Assembly: GCA_964348695.1 (NCBI GenBank) | Contig: CAYGDI010000006.1 | Location: 1-27,594 of the forward strand | Reading direction: 5' to 3' | Source of the DNA: JACPYF01 sp964348695 | Lineage (GTDB): Bacteria > Patescibacteriota > Saccharimonadia > Saccharimonadales > Saccharimonadaceae | Length of the DNA: 27,594 bases | Part shown: piece after piece, positions 1 to 7,162 of the stretch | How the letters are laid out: each line of letters opens with the position of its first letter | Position numbering within the stretch: position 1 is the first letter of the stretch | Translations under genes and position numbers: made by a program | The notes under the pieces: generated by a model | Seen by the model: only the letters and a program-made list of their open reading frames with translations | What the model was told of the DNA's origin: nothing | Databases searched by the model: none

Positions 1-51
1 CAGCGACCTAAACGTTAACAGCGTCCCGCTCTACCACTGAGCTACCCCGGA
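1..51 (-). tRNA. tRNA-Asn(GTT), 3' end cut by window edge
   Basis: Read on the minus strand from position 51, the sequence begins TCCGGGG (acceptor), TA, then the D stem GCTC/GAGC with loop AGTGGTA. The anticodon stem GGACG/CGTTT follows (with G-U pairs), with a CTGTTAA loop that places GTT at 34-36. The variable loop AGGTC comes next and the T stem begins before the window ends. Anticodon GTT reads Asn codons. The T arm and acceptor 3' strand lie outside the window, so integrity cannot be checked. Its 5' end also encodes the last two codons and the stop of the adjacent GIY-YIG gene. Confidence 0.9.
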
Positions 52-290
52 ATATGTGTTTTTACAAATTCTCGTCCTCTATAACTTTTAAGCTGCTTTT
101 CTCTTAAAAGTGCTTCAGTACGAGTGGGAACTTCTTCTGTATAAATAAGCTCCCATTCACCCTGAAATCTTGACGTATATCCTTTGAATATTCCAGTATT
201 ATGTTGCATTAATCTCTGTTCTATATCTATTGTTTGACCTATGTATAATTTTTCTGATGAACGATTGTACACTGCATACACTATAAACAT
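42..290 (-). CDS. Small GIY-YIG endonuclease-like protein (UPF0213/YhbQ type)
   Basis: An 82-residue protein, the usual size for stand-alone GIY-YIG domains. The family motifs are present: Y5 and Y16-I-G18 (the GIY and YIG strands), R26 in the following helix and E64 in REKQLKS, the usual metal-binding glutamate. All catalytic positions look intact, so it is probably active on DNA; its target is unknown. The last codons, CCG GGG TAG, are made from the tRNA-Asn acceptor and D-arm start. The ATG lies about 8 nt after a broken duplicate of the tRNA 5' half, and the only clear promoter upstream is the tRNA-type promoter at 345-373. I infer that the gene entered the tRNA locus as part of an inserted unit. 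A housekeeping repair role cannot be excluded. Confidence 0.85.
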   Translation of the reverse strand: MFIVYAVYNRSSEKLYIGQTIDIEQRLMQHNTGIFKGYTSRFQGEWELIYTEEVPTRTEALLREKQLKSYRGREFVKTHIPG

Positions 291-297
291 AATACTA

Positions 298-336
298 CTC
301 TACCACTGATCCGCCAGCTGGCGGAACCCCGGAATA
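298..336 (-). pseudogene. Broken duplicate of the tRNA-Asn 5' segment
   Basis: Two blocks of the tRNA-Asn gene recur here in the same order and orientation: the 12-mer ctctaccactga (29-40 and 298-309) and the 11-mer accccggaata (44-54 and 326-336). In the real tRNA they are separated by gct. Here they are separated by a 16-bp palindrome. The copy keeps the acceptor 5' strand and D loop but cannot form a D stem and has no anticodon arm, so it is not a functional tRNA. It sits directly downstream of a tRNA-type promoter. Confidence 0.85.
310..325. repeat. 16-bp perfect palindrome in the tRNA fragment
   Basis: TCCGCCAGCTGGCGGA is its own reverse complement. It lies exactly where the D stem AGC would be in the duplicated tRNA segment. 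No second copy is visible in this window. It could be a small mobile palindrome or the scar of an insertion or repair event. Confidence 0.9.
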
Positions 337-344
337 CTCGGCTA

Positions 345-373
345 ATTATACGGTGTTAGCCCAGTATTTTCAA
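345..373 (-). promoter_or_regulatory. Strong promoter, originally of tRNA-Asn
   Basis: On the minus strand, TTGAAA (373-368), a 17-bp spacer and TATAAT (350-345) form a near-consensus sigma-70-type promoter inside the 3' end of the helicase gene. Ten nt after the -10 comes TTCCGGGG, the start of the broken tRNA copy. The promoter would drive the tRNA fragment, the GIY-YIG gene and finally the intact tRNA-Asn. The flanking GGCTAA...TTAGCC inverted repeat (343-360) could also act as a weak helicase-gene terminator. Confidence 0.75.
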
Positions 374-1861
374 CAGTTCGTCGCCATATGTTTCTAGACG
401 CTTTGGTCCCATACCGGCGATATTTAGTAGTTTCGACTTTGTAGTTGGCCTATGTCGAGCCAATTCCTCTAGCAAACTGTCATGTGCAACAACATAGGGT
501 GGAACACTATTTTTGCGGGCTCTGGCCGTACGCCAGGTTCGTAATCTTTCTAATATATCACTATCTATATCAGGAACGGTTTCTACGACAATCACTTCGT
601 CTGCAATGTCATCTGTCTGCTTGGCTAGTCTGTTAGAGCTTGATTGCATATCTTGGTCGATCTCGGTGATTGTAGGGTGTAGTAGCAGCGCGCGTTTGTT
701 GATGCCGCGCAGATAAACTCCGTCAATATTACGCAGTCTCGACAGCGCAACATAACCCATGCCGGGTGCGAAAGCTCTGGACAAATCAATTTCGGCGGCG
801 TCCAAGCTCATGCCCTGGCTCTTGTGTATTGTTATTGCCCAAGCCAATCGCAGCGGCAGCTGGGCAACTTCGGCACGAGATTTTTCACCGTCTAACTGTT
901 GCCAAGTGTATTTGTCGACCTGCAGACTGCGGCCATTTCGATCTAGCTTTACCTTTGGCAACCCAGACTCTTTGTCAAAGCTAACAACTGTTCCTTGTGT
1001 TCCGTTGGCAAACTTTTTCGATGGATCATTTGCGACAAACATGACTTTGGCGCCTTCTTTTAGAACTAAAGTCTCCGGTGCTAGGACGCTCTTTGCCAAT
1101 GTTTCACGATATTTTTTGGCGCCTTTTGATTGCATTTCAAATACATGTTCATCACCAGGCAAGGAGTCTAAATGTTTTTGGTTTATACGATCAACATCTG
1201 CGTTGTGGGTATATAATTTTGTGATCTCATCATTTTCAGCCAGTGCTTCTAGCCGTTCATTTAACAAATCTATATGACGCTGACGGAAATCTTGATTACG
1301 CATAGAGACTAGCAGGTCCAACAATTCACCATCGTTTTGACGGTGTTGTTCGCTCAGATACAAAATTTGAGGTTCCAGATTTGCCCACGCTTGGGATTGG
1401 TGCGCAAAGTCATCAACCTCATTACTGCGATTGATCGGAGGCAGCTGGAACAAATCACCAACTAACACGACTTGCAATCCACCAAAAGGCTGCTGGTTTT
1501 CACGGGCATGGCGCAGCAAATCATCTACCATATCCAGACGCTTACCGTGTAGCATTGATACTTCGTCGATTACTAATATATCTGCACCAGCGAGCGACTT
1601 TGCCTTTCTAGATGCAATCAAACCTCGATCTCGACTATCCATAAAATCACGTACACCCAGACCCGACCATGAATGTATAGTTGTGCCACCAATATGTGTC
1701 GCGGCAATGCCCGTGCTAGCTGTGACAGCTACGGTTTTACCTGACCTACGAGCTCGACCTATGAATTGATTTAGTACAAACGTTTTTCCAGCACCAGGAG
1801 GTCCAGTCAAAAAAACCGACTTTCCGTCCATCATGATTTTTAGTGCTTGTTTTTGTCGCAT
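356..1861 (-). CDS. PIF1/RecD-like DNA helicase with C-terminal HRDC-like domain
   Basis: A 501-residue superfamily 1B helicase. Walker A GPPGAGKT spans residues 20-27, Walker B is DEVSML from D99, and the late motif IHKSQGMSLD marks the second RecA-like domain. The last roughly 60 residues (RTWRTARARKNSVPPYVV onward, with GMGPKRLETYG) look like an HRDC nucleic-acid-binding domain. The family unwinds DNA 5' to 3' and acts in replication and repair. I chose ATG at 1861 because MRQKQAL is the family-like N terminus and TATACA lies 9 nt before it. A longer reading from 1891 exists but would start inside that promoter. It is divergent from the carboxypeptidase, with 68 bp between starts. Confidence 0.9.
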   Translation of the reverse strand: MRQKQALKIMMDGKSVFLTGPPGAGKTFVLNQFIGRARRSGKTVAVTASTGIAATHIGGTTIHSWSGLGVRDFMDSRDRGLIASRKAKSLAGADILVIDEVSMLHGKRLDMVDDLLRHARENQQPFGGLQVVLVGDLFQLPPINRSNEVDDFAHQSQAWANLEPQILYLSEQHRQNDGELLDLLVSMRNQDFRQRHIDLLNERLEALAENDEITKLYTHNADVDRINQKHLDSLPGDEHVFEMQSKGAKKYRETLAKSVLAPETLVLKEGAKVMFVANDPSKKFANGTQGTVVSFDKESGLPKVKLDRNGRSLQVDKYTWQQLDGEKSRAEVAQLPLRLAWAITIHKSQGMSLDAAEIDLSRAFAPGMGYVALSRLRNIDGVYLRGINKRALLLHPTITEIDQDMQSSSNRLAKQTDDIADEVIVVETVPDIDSDILERLRTWRTARARKNSVPPYVVAHDSLLEELARHRPTTKSKLLNIAGMGPKRLETYGDELLKILG

Positions 1862-1870
1862 GCATTTAAT

Positions 1871-1876
1871 TGTATA
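1871..1876 (-). promoter_or_regulatory. -10 element of the helicase gene
   Basis: On the minus strand, TGCTATACA gives an extended -10 (TGC before TATACA) that ends 9 nt before the ATG at 1861. I see no convincing -35. The predicted transcript would have almost no 5' leader. Confidence 0.55.
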
Positions 1877-1916
1877 GCACGCACGGTACAATAGGCCGAC
1901 TACGCGTTAAATCGTC

Positions 1917-1922
1917 TATAAT
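1917..1922 (+). promoter_or_regulatory. -10 element of the carboxypeptidase gene
   Basis: A perfect TATAAT ends 7 nt before the ATG at 1930, so transcription would begin at or next to the start codon. No clear -35 is visible. Confidence 0.6.
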
Positions 1923-1929
1923 AGAGCTT

Positions 1930-3171
1930 ATGCCTATCAGTCATAGTAGACATCCTTATTATTCGTACAAGAGTCGTCGTCATACCCCAGAAAAAAGACG
2001 ACACCAAAAGTGGCTTTTAATCATCATGTGTTTGTTTGTCGTATCAGGCTGTATATATTGGTATATTCAGCCCTTGAGTCCGATTGCCTCAAAAGACAAG
2101 GTGCTTTCGGTTCGTGTTCCTAGCAAAGCAACGATTACATGGCCGGCTACAAGCCAGGCTGCTATAGGTACTGTTGATCAGGGCGTGCTAGACCAGAAAC
2201 CCGATCAACTACCAAAACCTACAGCTTCTACAGCAAAAATCATCACAGCTTTGACGGTTCTCAAGCACAAGCCAATGAAAACCGGGGAAACAGGTCCTGA
2301 AATCACGATGTCGCAAAAAGACGTTGATATTTACAATCAATATTATGCCAATGATGGCTCTGTCGCAAAAGTTGCAGTGGGTCAAAAACTGACTCAATAC
2401 CAAATGCTTCAAGGGTTGTTATTGCCAAGCGCGAACAACTATGCTGATAGCTTGGCGATTTGGGCTTTTGGTAGTTTGCAGGCATATCAAAAAGCAGCTC
2501 AGACTTTGGTAGGTGAGCTCGACATGCAACAGACTACAGTGGGTAGTGATGCAAGTGGTTTTGCTCCAGACACCCTATCGACCGCCGAAGATCTCACCAA
2601 GCTTGCGATTGCCGCTATGAGACAACCAGTTATTGCAGAGATTATCATACAAGATCAAGTAGACCTACCGATTGCCGGGGTCAAACAAAACACCAATTGG
2701 CTACTGGGAGCCGATGGTGTGGTCGGTATCAAAACGGGTAATACCAATGAAGCTGGGGGAGTCTACGTGTTTGCTAGTCAGTACATGGTTGATAGCGTGC
2801 ATGGCACAATAATAGTTGGTGCAGTACAAGGCGAGCCCAACATTATCGCTGCCATGAATCAAGCAAGATTACTCATCGCTCAAGCAAAAACACATCTCAG
2901 ACTAGAGACAATTGTAAAAAAAGATCAAGTTGTCGCGACTTACACGAGTCCATGGCGAAAACAAGTCAACGCCATAGCAGGGAGCGACCTACGAGTTTTG
3001 GTATGGCAAGCAACTACTATCAAACCTACAGTAGTAGTTCGTGAAGTAACTGCGCCAACACAAAAAGGAACAATAGTAGGAAAAATAAAAGTCGGGCATA
3101 GCTTTTCTGAAGTAGTATTAGAAGACACTCTAGATGTGCCGCCATGGCAATGGAGAGTGCTAAGATGGTAG
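1930..3171 (+). CDS. D-alanyl-D-alanine carboxypeptidase (peptidase S11, PBP5/DacF-like)
   Basis: A 413-residue penicillin-binding protein that trims the terminal D-Ala from peptidoglycan stem peptides outside the membrane. All three active-site motifs are present: S100-T-A-K103, S167-A-N169 and K268-T-G270. A basic N terminus and one hydrophobic segment (about residues 32-48) form a signal anchor. The last roughly 90 residues look like the beta-rich domain that follows the catalytic domain in this family. I chose the ATG at 1930 over an upstream one at 1870 because a perfect -10 lies between them. The electron-transfer genes follow after a 34-nt gap. Confidence 0.93.
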   Translation: MPISHSRHPYYSYKSRRHTPEKRRHQKWLLIIMCLFVVSGCIYWYIQPLSPIASKDKVLSVRVPSKATITWPATSQAAIGTVDQGVLDQKPDQLPKPTASTAKIITALTVLKHKPMKTGETGPEITMSQKDVDIYNQYYANDGSVAKVAVGQKLTQYQMLQGLLLPSANNYADSLAIWAFGSLQAYQKAAQTLVGELDMQQTTVGSDASGFAPDTLSTAEDLTKLAIAAMRQPVIAEIIIQDQVDLPIAGVKQNTNWLLGADGVVGIKTGNTNEAGGVYVFASQYMVDSVHGTIIVGAVQGEPNIIAAMNQARLLIAQAKTHLRLETIVKKDQVVATYTSPWRKQVNAIAGSDLRVLVWQATTIKPTVVVREVTAPTQKGTIVGKIKVGHSFSEVVLEDTLDVPPWQWRVLRW

Positions 3172-3205
3172 AGAAACAATAGCGAGAAAGACGGGGTATT
3201 GATGT

Positions 3206-3673
3206 ATGGCTAATAAAAAACAACTTACTACAAGCGGTGTGATACTGATAGCAACAGTATTACTAATCGTCACGGCCGTTTATATATCCAATATTGAAAA
3301 GCAATCGACTGAGCAAGATCAAATCTCTAACCAACGAGAGAACACTGAAGAATCTACTACCCAGACAGTCACGTCTACATTGCAAGATGGTACATACGAC
3401 ACGGTGGGTAGTTATCAATCTCCGGGAGGTCTAGAAAAAATCGCAGTAACACTTACACTAAAAGATGGTGTAGTAACTGATGCTAATGTGCAGTCAAAAG
3501 CTGTTAGTTCTGATGGAGAAAAATTTCAAAAAAGATTTATTGGTGGCTACAAAACCGAGGTTGTGGGTAAAAAACTAGATGATATCAATCTTTCGCAAGT
3601 ATCAGGTTCATCACTAACGCCAAATGGGTTTAATGATGCAGTCAAAGACATTCAACAACAAGCACAAGCTTGA
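3206..3673 (+). CDS. Membrane-anchored FMN-binding protein (RnfG/NqrC-like domain)
   Basis: A 155-residue protein with one N-terminal membrane segment (about residues 10-29), a low-complexity Glu/Thr/Gln linker and a C-terminal FMN-binding domain (about 52-150). The stretch V-S-G-S-S-L-T (132-138) matches the SGA(S/T)xT flavinylation motif. T138 is the likely site of covalent FMN attachment, inferred by alignment to the motif. The domain should sit outside the membrane and carry electrons. The gene for ApbE, the enzyme that attaches FMN, overlaps its 3' end, and an RnfD-FNR fusion follows, so the three probably form one pathway. Confidence 0.9.
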   Translation: MANKKQLTTSGVILIATVLLIVTAVYISNIEKQSTEQDQISNQRENTEESTTQTVTSTLQDGTYDTVGSYQSPGGLEKIAVTLTLKDGVVTDANVQSKAVSSDGEKFQKRFIGGYKTEVVGKKLDDINLSQVSGSSLTPNGFNDAVKDIQQQAQA

Positions 3674-4502
3674 GTTTGAAGCAATCGGCACAAACTGGAC
3701 GATCGAAGCCGATCTAGATAGTTCGCTTGCAGCAACCATAGCAAAAATAATCGATGATTTTGATCGAGTTTATTCACGTTTTCGATCTGATAGTTTGGTC
3801 ACAAAGATGAGTCAAAAAACAGGCGAGTACAGACTGCCTAGTGATGCCAAAACACTTTTTGATTTTTACAAACAACTCTATAAGATATCGAACGGACTCG
3901 TGACACCGCTGATAGGAGGGCTGATGGAAGATGCTGGGTATGATGCCAACTACTCACTTGTATCCAAAGATTCTTTCAGACAAACTCCATCCTGGGAAGA
4001 TGCGTTAGAGTACAAGTTTCCGCAACTAACTATCAAGCAACCTATTATGTTGGATTTTGGGGCTGCAGGCAAAGGCTATTTAGTAGATATTATTGGATCA
4101 ATACTGCAACGCCACAGTATTCAAAATTTTTGTATAAACGCTGGTGGTGATATGTTGATAAAAGACAGTCATCAGCGAGTTGCACTAGAAAATCCATATG
4201 ACAGTAGCCAAGCCATAGGAATTGTAGATATAAAAAATGATGCAATCTGTGGTTCAGCAGGCAATCGACGTAAATGGGGAAAGTTTCATCATACGATCAA
4301 CCCAAAGACACAAAAATCTCCAGCCAGGATTGATGCAATATGGGTGCGTGCAAAAACCGCTATGTTAGCAGACGGTATATCCACGGCTCTGTATTTTGTA
4401 GAGCCAGAAAAACTATCGCAACTATTTGAGTTCGAATATGCGATGATAGTAGATAAAGACATACAGTTTTCAAAAAACTTTAATGCAGAATTTTTTAGGT
4501 AA
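3624..4502 (+). CDS. apbE: ApbE family FAD:protein FMN transferase
   Basis: About 290 residues. Family signatures are FEAIGTNWTI near the N terminus, the core LDFGAAGKGYLVD, INAGGDMLIKD, and the C-terminal NPKTQ...W and TAMLADGISTAL segments. The enzyme transfers FMN from FAD to a Thr or Ser of target domains, here most likely T138 of the preceding protein. The start is uncertain: ATGs at 3624, 3633 and 3636 all overlap the preceding gene by about 40-50 nt and none has a clear ribosome-binding site, suggesting translational coupling. No signal peptide is obvious, although ApbE proteins normally act outside the cytoplasm. Confidence 0.92.
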   Translation: MGLMMQSKTFNNKHKLEFEAIGTNWTIEADLDSSLAATIAKIIDDFDRVYSRFRSDSLVTKMSQKTGEYRLPSDAKTLFDFYKQLYKISNGLVTPLIGGLMEDAGYDANYSLVSKDSFRQTPSWEDALEYKFPQLTIKQPIMLDFGAAGKGYLVDIIGSILQRHSIQNFCINAGGDMLIKDSHQRVALENPYDSSQAIGIVDIKNDAICGSAGNRRKWGKFHHTINPKTQKSPARIDAIWVRAKTAMLADGISTALYFVEPEKLSQLFEFEYAMIVDKDIQFSKNFNAEFFR

Positions 4503-4507
4503 TCACT

Positions 4508-5950
4508 ATGCTAGCAAAATTTGACGATCTACTAAATACAATAACTATGTATAGACTAGTCCTATACAGTTTAGTGTGGCTGGTTGGTGTTGCAATATTG
4601 TTCAGTGTCCTAGGGATTATCAGTTATTCACCTGGTAGTTTGATAGGCGTATTAGCTATCTTGATGACGGTTGGTTTTTTGACCAATATGGGTCTGTCAA
4701 AACTATATGCTATTGAGCCAAATTTTGAATCTGGTATTATTACGACCTTGATTTTATTTTTTGTGCTGGCTGTTCCAACTAGTAGTACAGAATGGTTAGC
4801 AATAGGTATTGCTGTGTTCGTTGCTATTGCATCAAAATTTGTTATCACCTGGCGTGGAGCACATATATTTAATCCTGTGGCTTTTGCTGCGGTAATAATT
4901 GGTATCACAGATTTGTCATTTGCATCGTGGTGGATTGCAACATCAGCGCTGCTGCCTTTTGTATCAATTGTTGCTTTGTTGATACTCAGAAAGACTAGAC
5001 GTTTTGGATTGTTCTTTAGTTTTGTACTACCGAGTTCAGTTCTGCTGATTATGCAAGGTAATGATATGCAGACTTTGTTATTCTCGTTTCCTATTATTTT
5101 CTTTGCGAGTGTTATGTTGAGTGAGCCAGCAACTAGTCCGAATACAAATAAATGGCGACTGGTCTATGGTGTAGTAGTCGGAATTATTACTGGCCTTGGG
5201 TTTGGGGTGTTTTCGTCTCCTCAAGCCGCTTTGCTGATAGGCAATCTACTGGCTTTTGCTGTTAGCTTTCGGGTTAGTTCGAAACTGCAGCTTTTGTCAA
5301 AAACCCAGCTAGCGCCGAATATATATGACTTTGCTTTCCAGCCAGGCCAAAAGTTTACTTTTTTGCCAGGTCAGTATATGGATTGGACATTACCTGGTGT
5401 TGGGTTCGATTCTCGTGGCAACCGTCGAACTTTTACAATTGCTTCGAGTCCTTCTCAACAGCATATGCATATCGGTGTACGTTTCAATGAGTCTGGTAGT
5501 ATGTTCAAGCAAAAGCTATTAGGGCTAGAAAAAGGTGACACAATATATGGCGGCCGAGTAGCTGGTGATTTTGTACTACCACGTGCAGAACATAAAAAAC
5601 TGGTTTTTGTTGCCGGCGGCATAGGTGTTACACCGTTTATTGCGATGCTGCAGCATATCATACAGACAAAACAGCAATATGATATAGTGCTTTTTTATTT
5701 TGCAAACAGTGCTAGCGATATCGTCTATACAGATATTCTAGAAAAATCCAAAAAATACGGCGTACAGTCGGTGCCTATGGTAGGCCCAAAAGCGCGACTG
5801 GATAAAAAACTACTACAAAAACACATACCAGATTACAAAAATCGTGAATTCTATTTGTCTGGTCCACCTGCTATGGTGCGATCCTACAGAAAATCTCTCA
5901 AAAATCTGTCAGTTAAAAAGATACATACTGACTATTTCTCTGGCTACTAA
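4508..5950 (+). CDS. RnfD/NqrB-like membrane protein fused to ferredoxin-NADP reductase-like domain
   Basis: A 480-residue fusion. The first roughly 250 residues hold eight or more hydrophobic helices with ITWRGAHIFNPVAFA (N122-P123), the segment typical of RnfD/NqrB. From about residue 258 there is a flavoprotein reductase domain with RRTFTIASSP (R307-T-F-T, FAD binding) and GGIGVTPF from G370 (NAD(P) binding). A terminal SGPPAMV motif and an aromatic end close the domain. I infer that it takes electrons from cytosolic NAD(P)H and passes them across the membrane to the flavinylated protein encoded upstream. It starts 5 nt after apbE with AGG about 8 nt before ATG. Its stop overlaps the convergent MFS gene by 3 nt. 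Confidence 0.9.
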   Translation: MLAKFDDLLNTITMYRLVLYSLVWLVGVAILFSVLGIISYSPGSLIGVLAILMTVGFLTNMGLSKLYAIEPNFESGIITTLILFFVLAVPTSSTEWLAIGIAVFVAIASKFVITWRGAHIFNPVAFAAVIIGITDLSFASWWIATSALLPFVSIVALLILRKTRRFGLFFSFVLPSSVLLIMQGNDMQTLLFSFPIIFFASVMLSEPATSPNTNKWRLVYGVVVGIITGLGFGVFSSPQAALLIGNLLAFAVSFRVSSKLQLLSKTQLAPNIYDFAFQPGQKFTFLPGQYMDWTLPGVGFDSRGNRRTFTIASSPSQQHMHIGVRFNESGSMFKQKLLGLEKGDTIYGGRVAGDFVLPRAEHKKLVFVAGGIGVTPFIAMLQHIIQTKQQYDIVLFYFANSASDIVYTDILEKSKKYGVQSVPMVGPKARLDKKLLQKHIPDYKNREFYLSGPPAMVRSYRKSLKNLSVKKIHTDYFSGY

Positions 5951-7101
5951 GTCCTCATGTAACGGATTACCCAGGTTGCTGGTATTGCCAACAATGCACC
6001 AATGACTAGTACTTGCTTGTCTTCTAATACAAATGTAAGACAAAATAATATCAATGGATATATAGCCCAAGCCAATGCGCTAATAGCTTGCATGGCAAAT
6101 ATATATTCGATTGTTGGTTCGCGAGAAGCATTTTTGTAGTAACGACTTGCCAGTGGTGTAGTGTACAAAGCTTGGCCTATACCTGCTAGTAAATTGATAC
6201 CTGCAATATGTGATATGCTTTGCGTGAGCAAACGTAAAAAATGCGTCACAGACATGATAAATGAACCTTGTTTTAGATAATGTCTTTCGCCTTTTTTTGA
6301 CTCTCGCCAACCTACCCACAATGATATCAAGATAGCCGAGACCACCACCAAAGCGCTCAGCAAACCAACTCCAGCGTAAGTTGGTATTATAATGAATATC
6401 AACAACGGCCACACCAAAGCACCTGTAGAATCATCTATCGTTGACCCGCCGTTAGCTAATAGATCCGGAAAAATCTTTCTGACATTTAATGCTGACAGCT
6501 TCGGTTTAGGCCACTTCATCACTTCAGTTGTTTCCATCAGAGGAATGCATGCTAGCATAATTGTGATAGCTGCAATACAATATGCCCACTCAATGCCATA
6601 TATTTGTGCCACTATACCACCTACAGCTGGCGCCAGACCCATACTAGCTAAAAACAGAGCGTTTGTTAAACCAATCTTCCCACCAGCTTCTCGGCCTTTT
6701 GTTATAGCTGTAAAATTCAATCTAAAAGACAGCCAGTATAGGCTAGACAATGCTTTGAAAAATACTACCCCGAAAATCAACCATTCATATGTTGGCAGTA
6801 GTGCAAGAGACAACATGACCCCTAAAAGCATAACAATAGAAAAAGCCATCAATCTATTTGCCCCGAACTTATGTGCAGCTACAGTGGCGGGGTAAAGTAT
6901 CAATAGCCACAATATTCCTTCTGCTACAAAAACTAAAAATATTTCTCGTAGTGAGTAGCTGATATTAGCTAAATACACAGGTATCAAAACTGCTACCAGA
7001 CAGGTAGCAATTGCTCTGAGGCTGTTTGTCCAGTACAGTGCTGTCATTTCCCGGATGCGATGCATATGAAAATGATGGTGAGGTAGATTGTTGTGTATCA
7101 T
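5947..7101 (-). CDS. Major facilitator superfamily transporter
   Basis: A 384-residue protein with about 10-12 hydrophobic helices, two halves separated by a charged loop near the middle (WRESKKGERHYLK) and an MFS-like layout. The substrate cannot be read from the sequence; drug or metabolite efflux is possible. A TTG start 9 nt upstream gives a slightly longer reading. ATG 7101 is preferred because TATACT lies 8 nt before it on the minus strand. The N terminus is His-rich (HHHFHMH). It is divergent from the MMPL gene with 61 bp between starts, so the two promoters overlap. Confidence 0.85.
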   Translation of the reverse strand: MIHNNLPHHHFHMHRIREMTALYWTNSLRAIATCLVAVLIPVYLANISYSLREIFLVFVAEGILWLLILYPATVAAHKFGANRLMAFSIVMLLGVMLSLALLPTYEWLIFGVVFFKALSSLYWLSFRLNFTAITKGREAGGKIGLTNALFLASMGLAPAVGGIVAQIYGIEWAYCIAAITIMLACIPLMETTEVMKWPKPKLSALNVRKIFPDLLANGGSTIDDSTGALVWPLLIFIIIPTYAGVGLLSALVVVSAILISLWVGWRESKKGERHYLKQGSFIMSVTHFLRLLTQSISHIAGINLLAGIGQALYTTPLASRYYKNASREPTIEYIFAMQAISALAWAIYPLILFCLTFVLEDKQVLVIGALLAIPATWVIRYMRT

Positions 7102-7109
7102 CTCGTCCA

Positions 7110-7138
7110 AGTATAGCAGGTGATTGTCCGATAGATAA
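7110..7138 (-). promoter_or_regulatory. Promoter of the MFS gene
   Basis: On the minus strand, TTATCT (7138-7133), a 17-bp spacer and TGCTATACT with its -10 at 7115-7110. Eight nt separate the -10 from ATG 7101. The -35 is weak, but the extended -10 (TGC) compensates. Confidence 0.55.
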
Positions 7139-7153
7139 CGAGTGGGTTATACT
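7124..7153 (+). promoter_or_regulatory. Promoter of the MMPL gene
   Basis: TTGTCC (7124-7129), an 18-bp spacer and TATACT (7148-7153), 9 nt before ATG 7163. It interleaves with the opposite-facing MFS promoter, so the two may compete. Confidence 0.55.
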
Positions 7154-7162
7154 AGTCAGCAG

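Noticed and set aside
759..1277. A 172-aa plus-strand reading frame inside the helicase gene
   Set aside because: It is antisense to a well-supported helicase, has no recognisable domain, and is rich in Ser/Cys/Phe as expected of a shadow frame.
1870..1930. Longer N terminus for the carboxypeptidase starting at 1870
   Set aside because: It would place the perfect TATAAT inside the gene, and the extra 20 residues look like translated promoter. ATG 1930 gives a normal signal-anchor start.
6392..6895. A 167-aa plus-strand frame antisense to the MFS gene
   Set aside because: Shadow of a membrane-protein gene; no promoter, ribosome-binding site or motif of its own.
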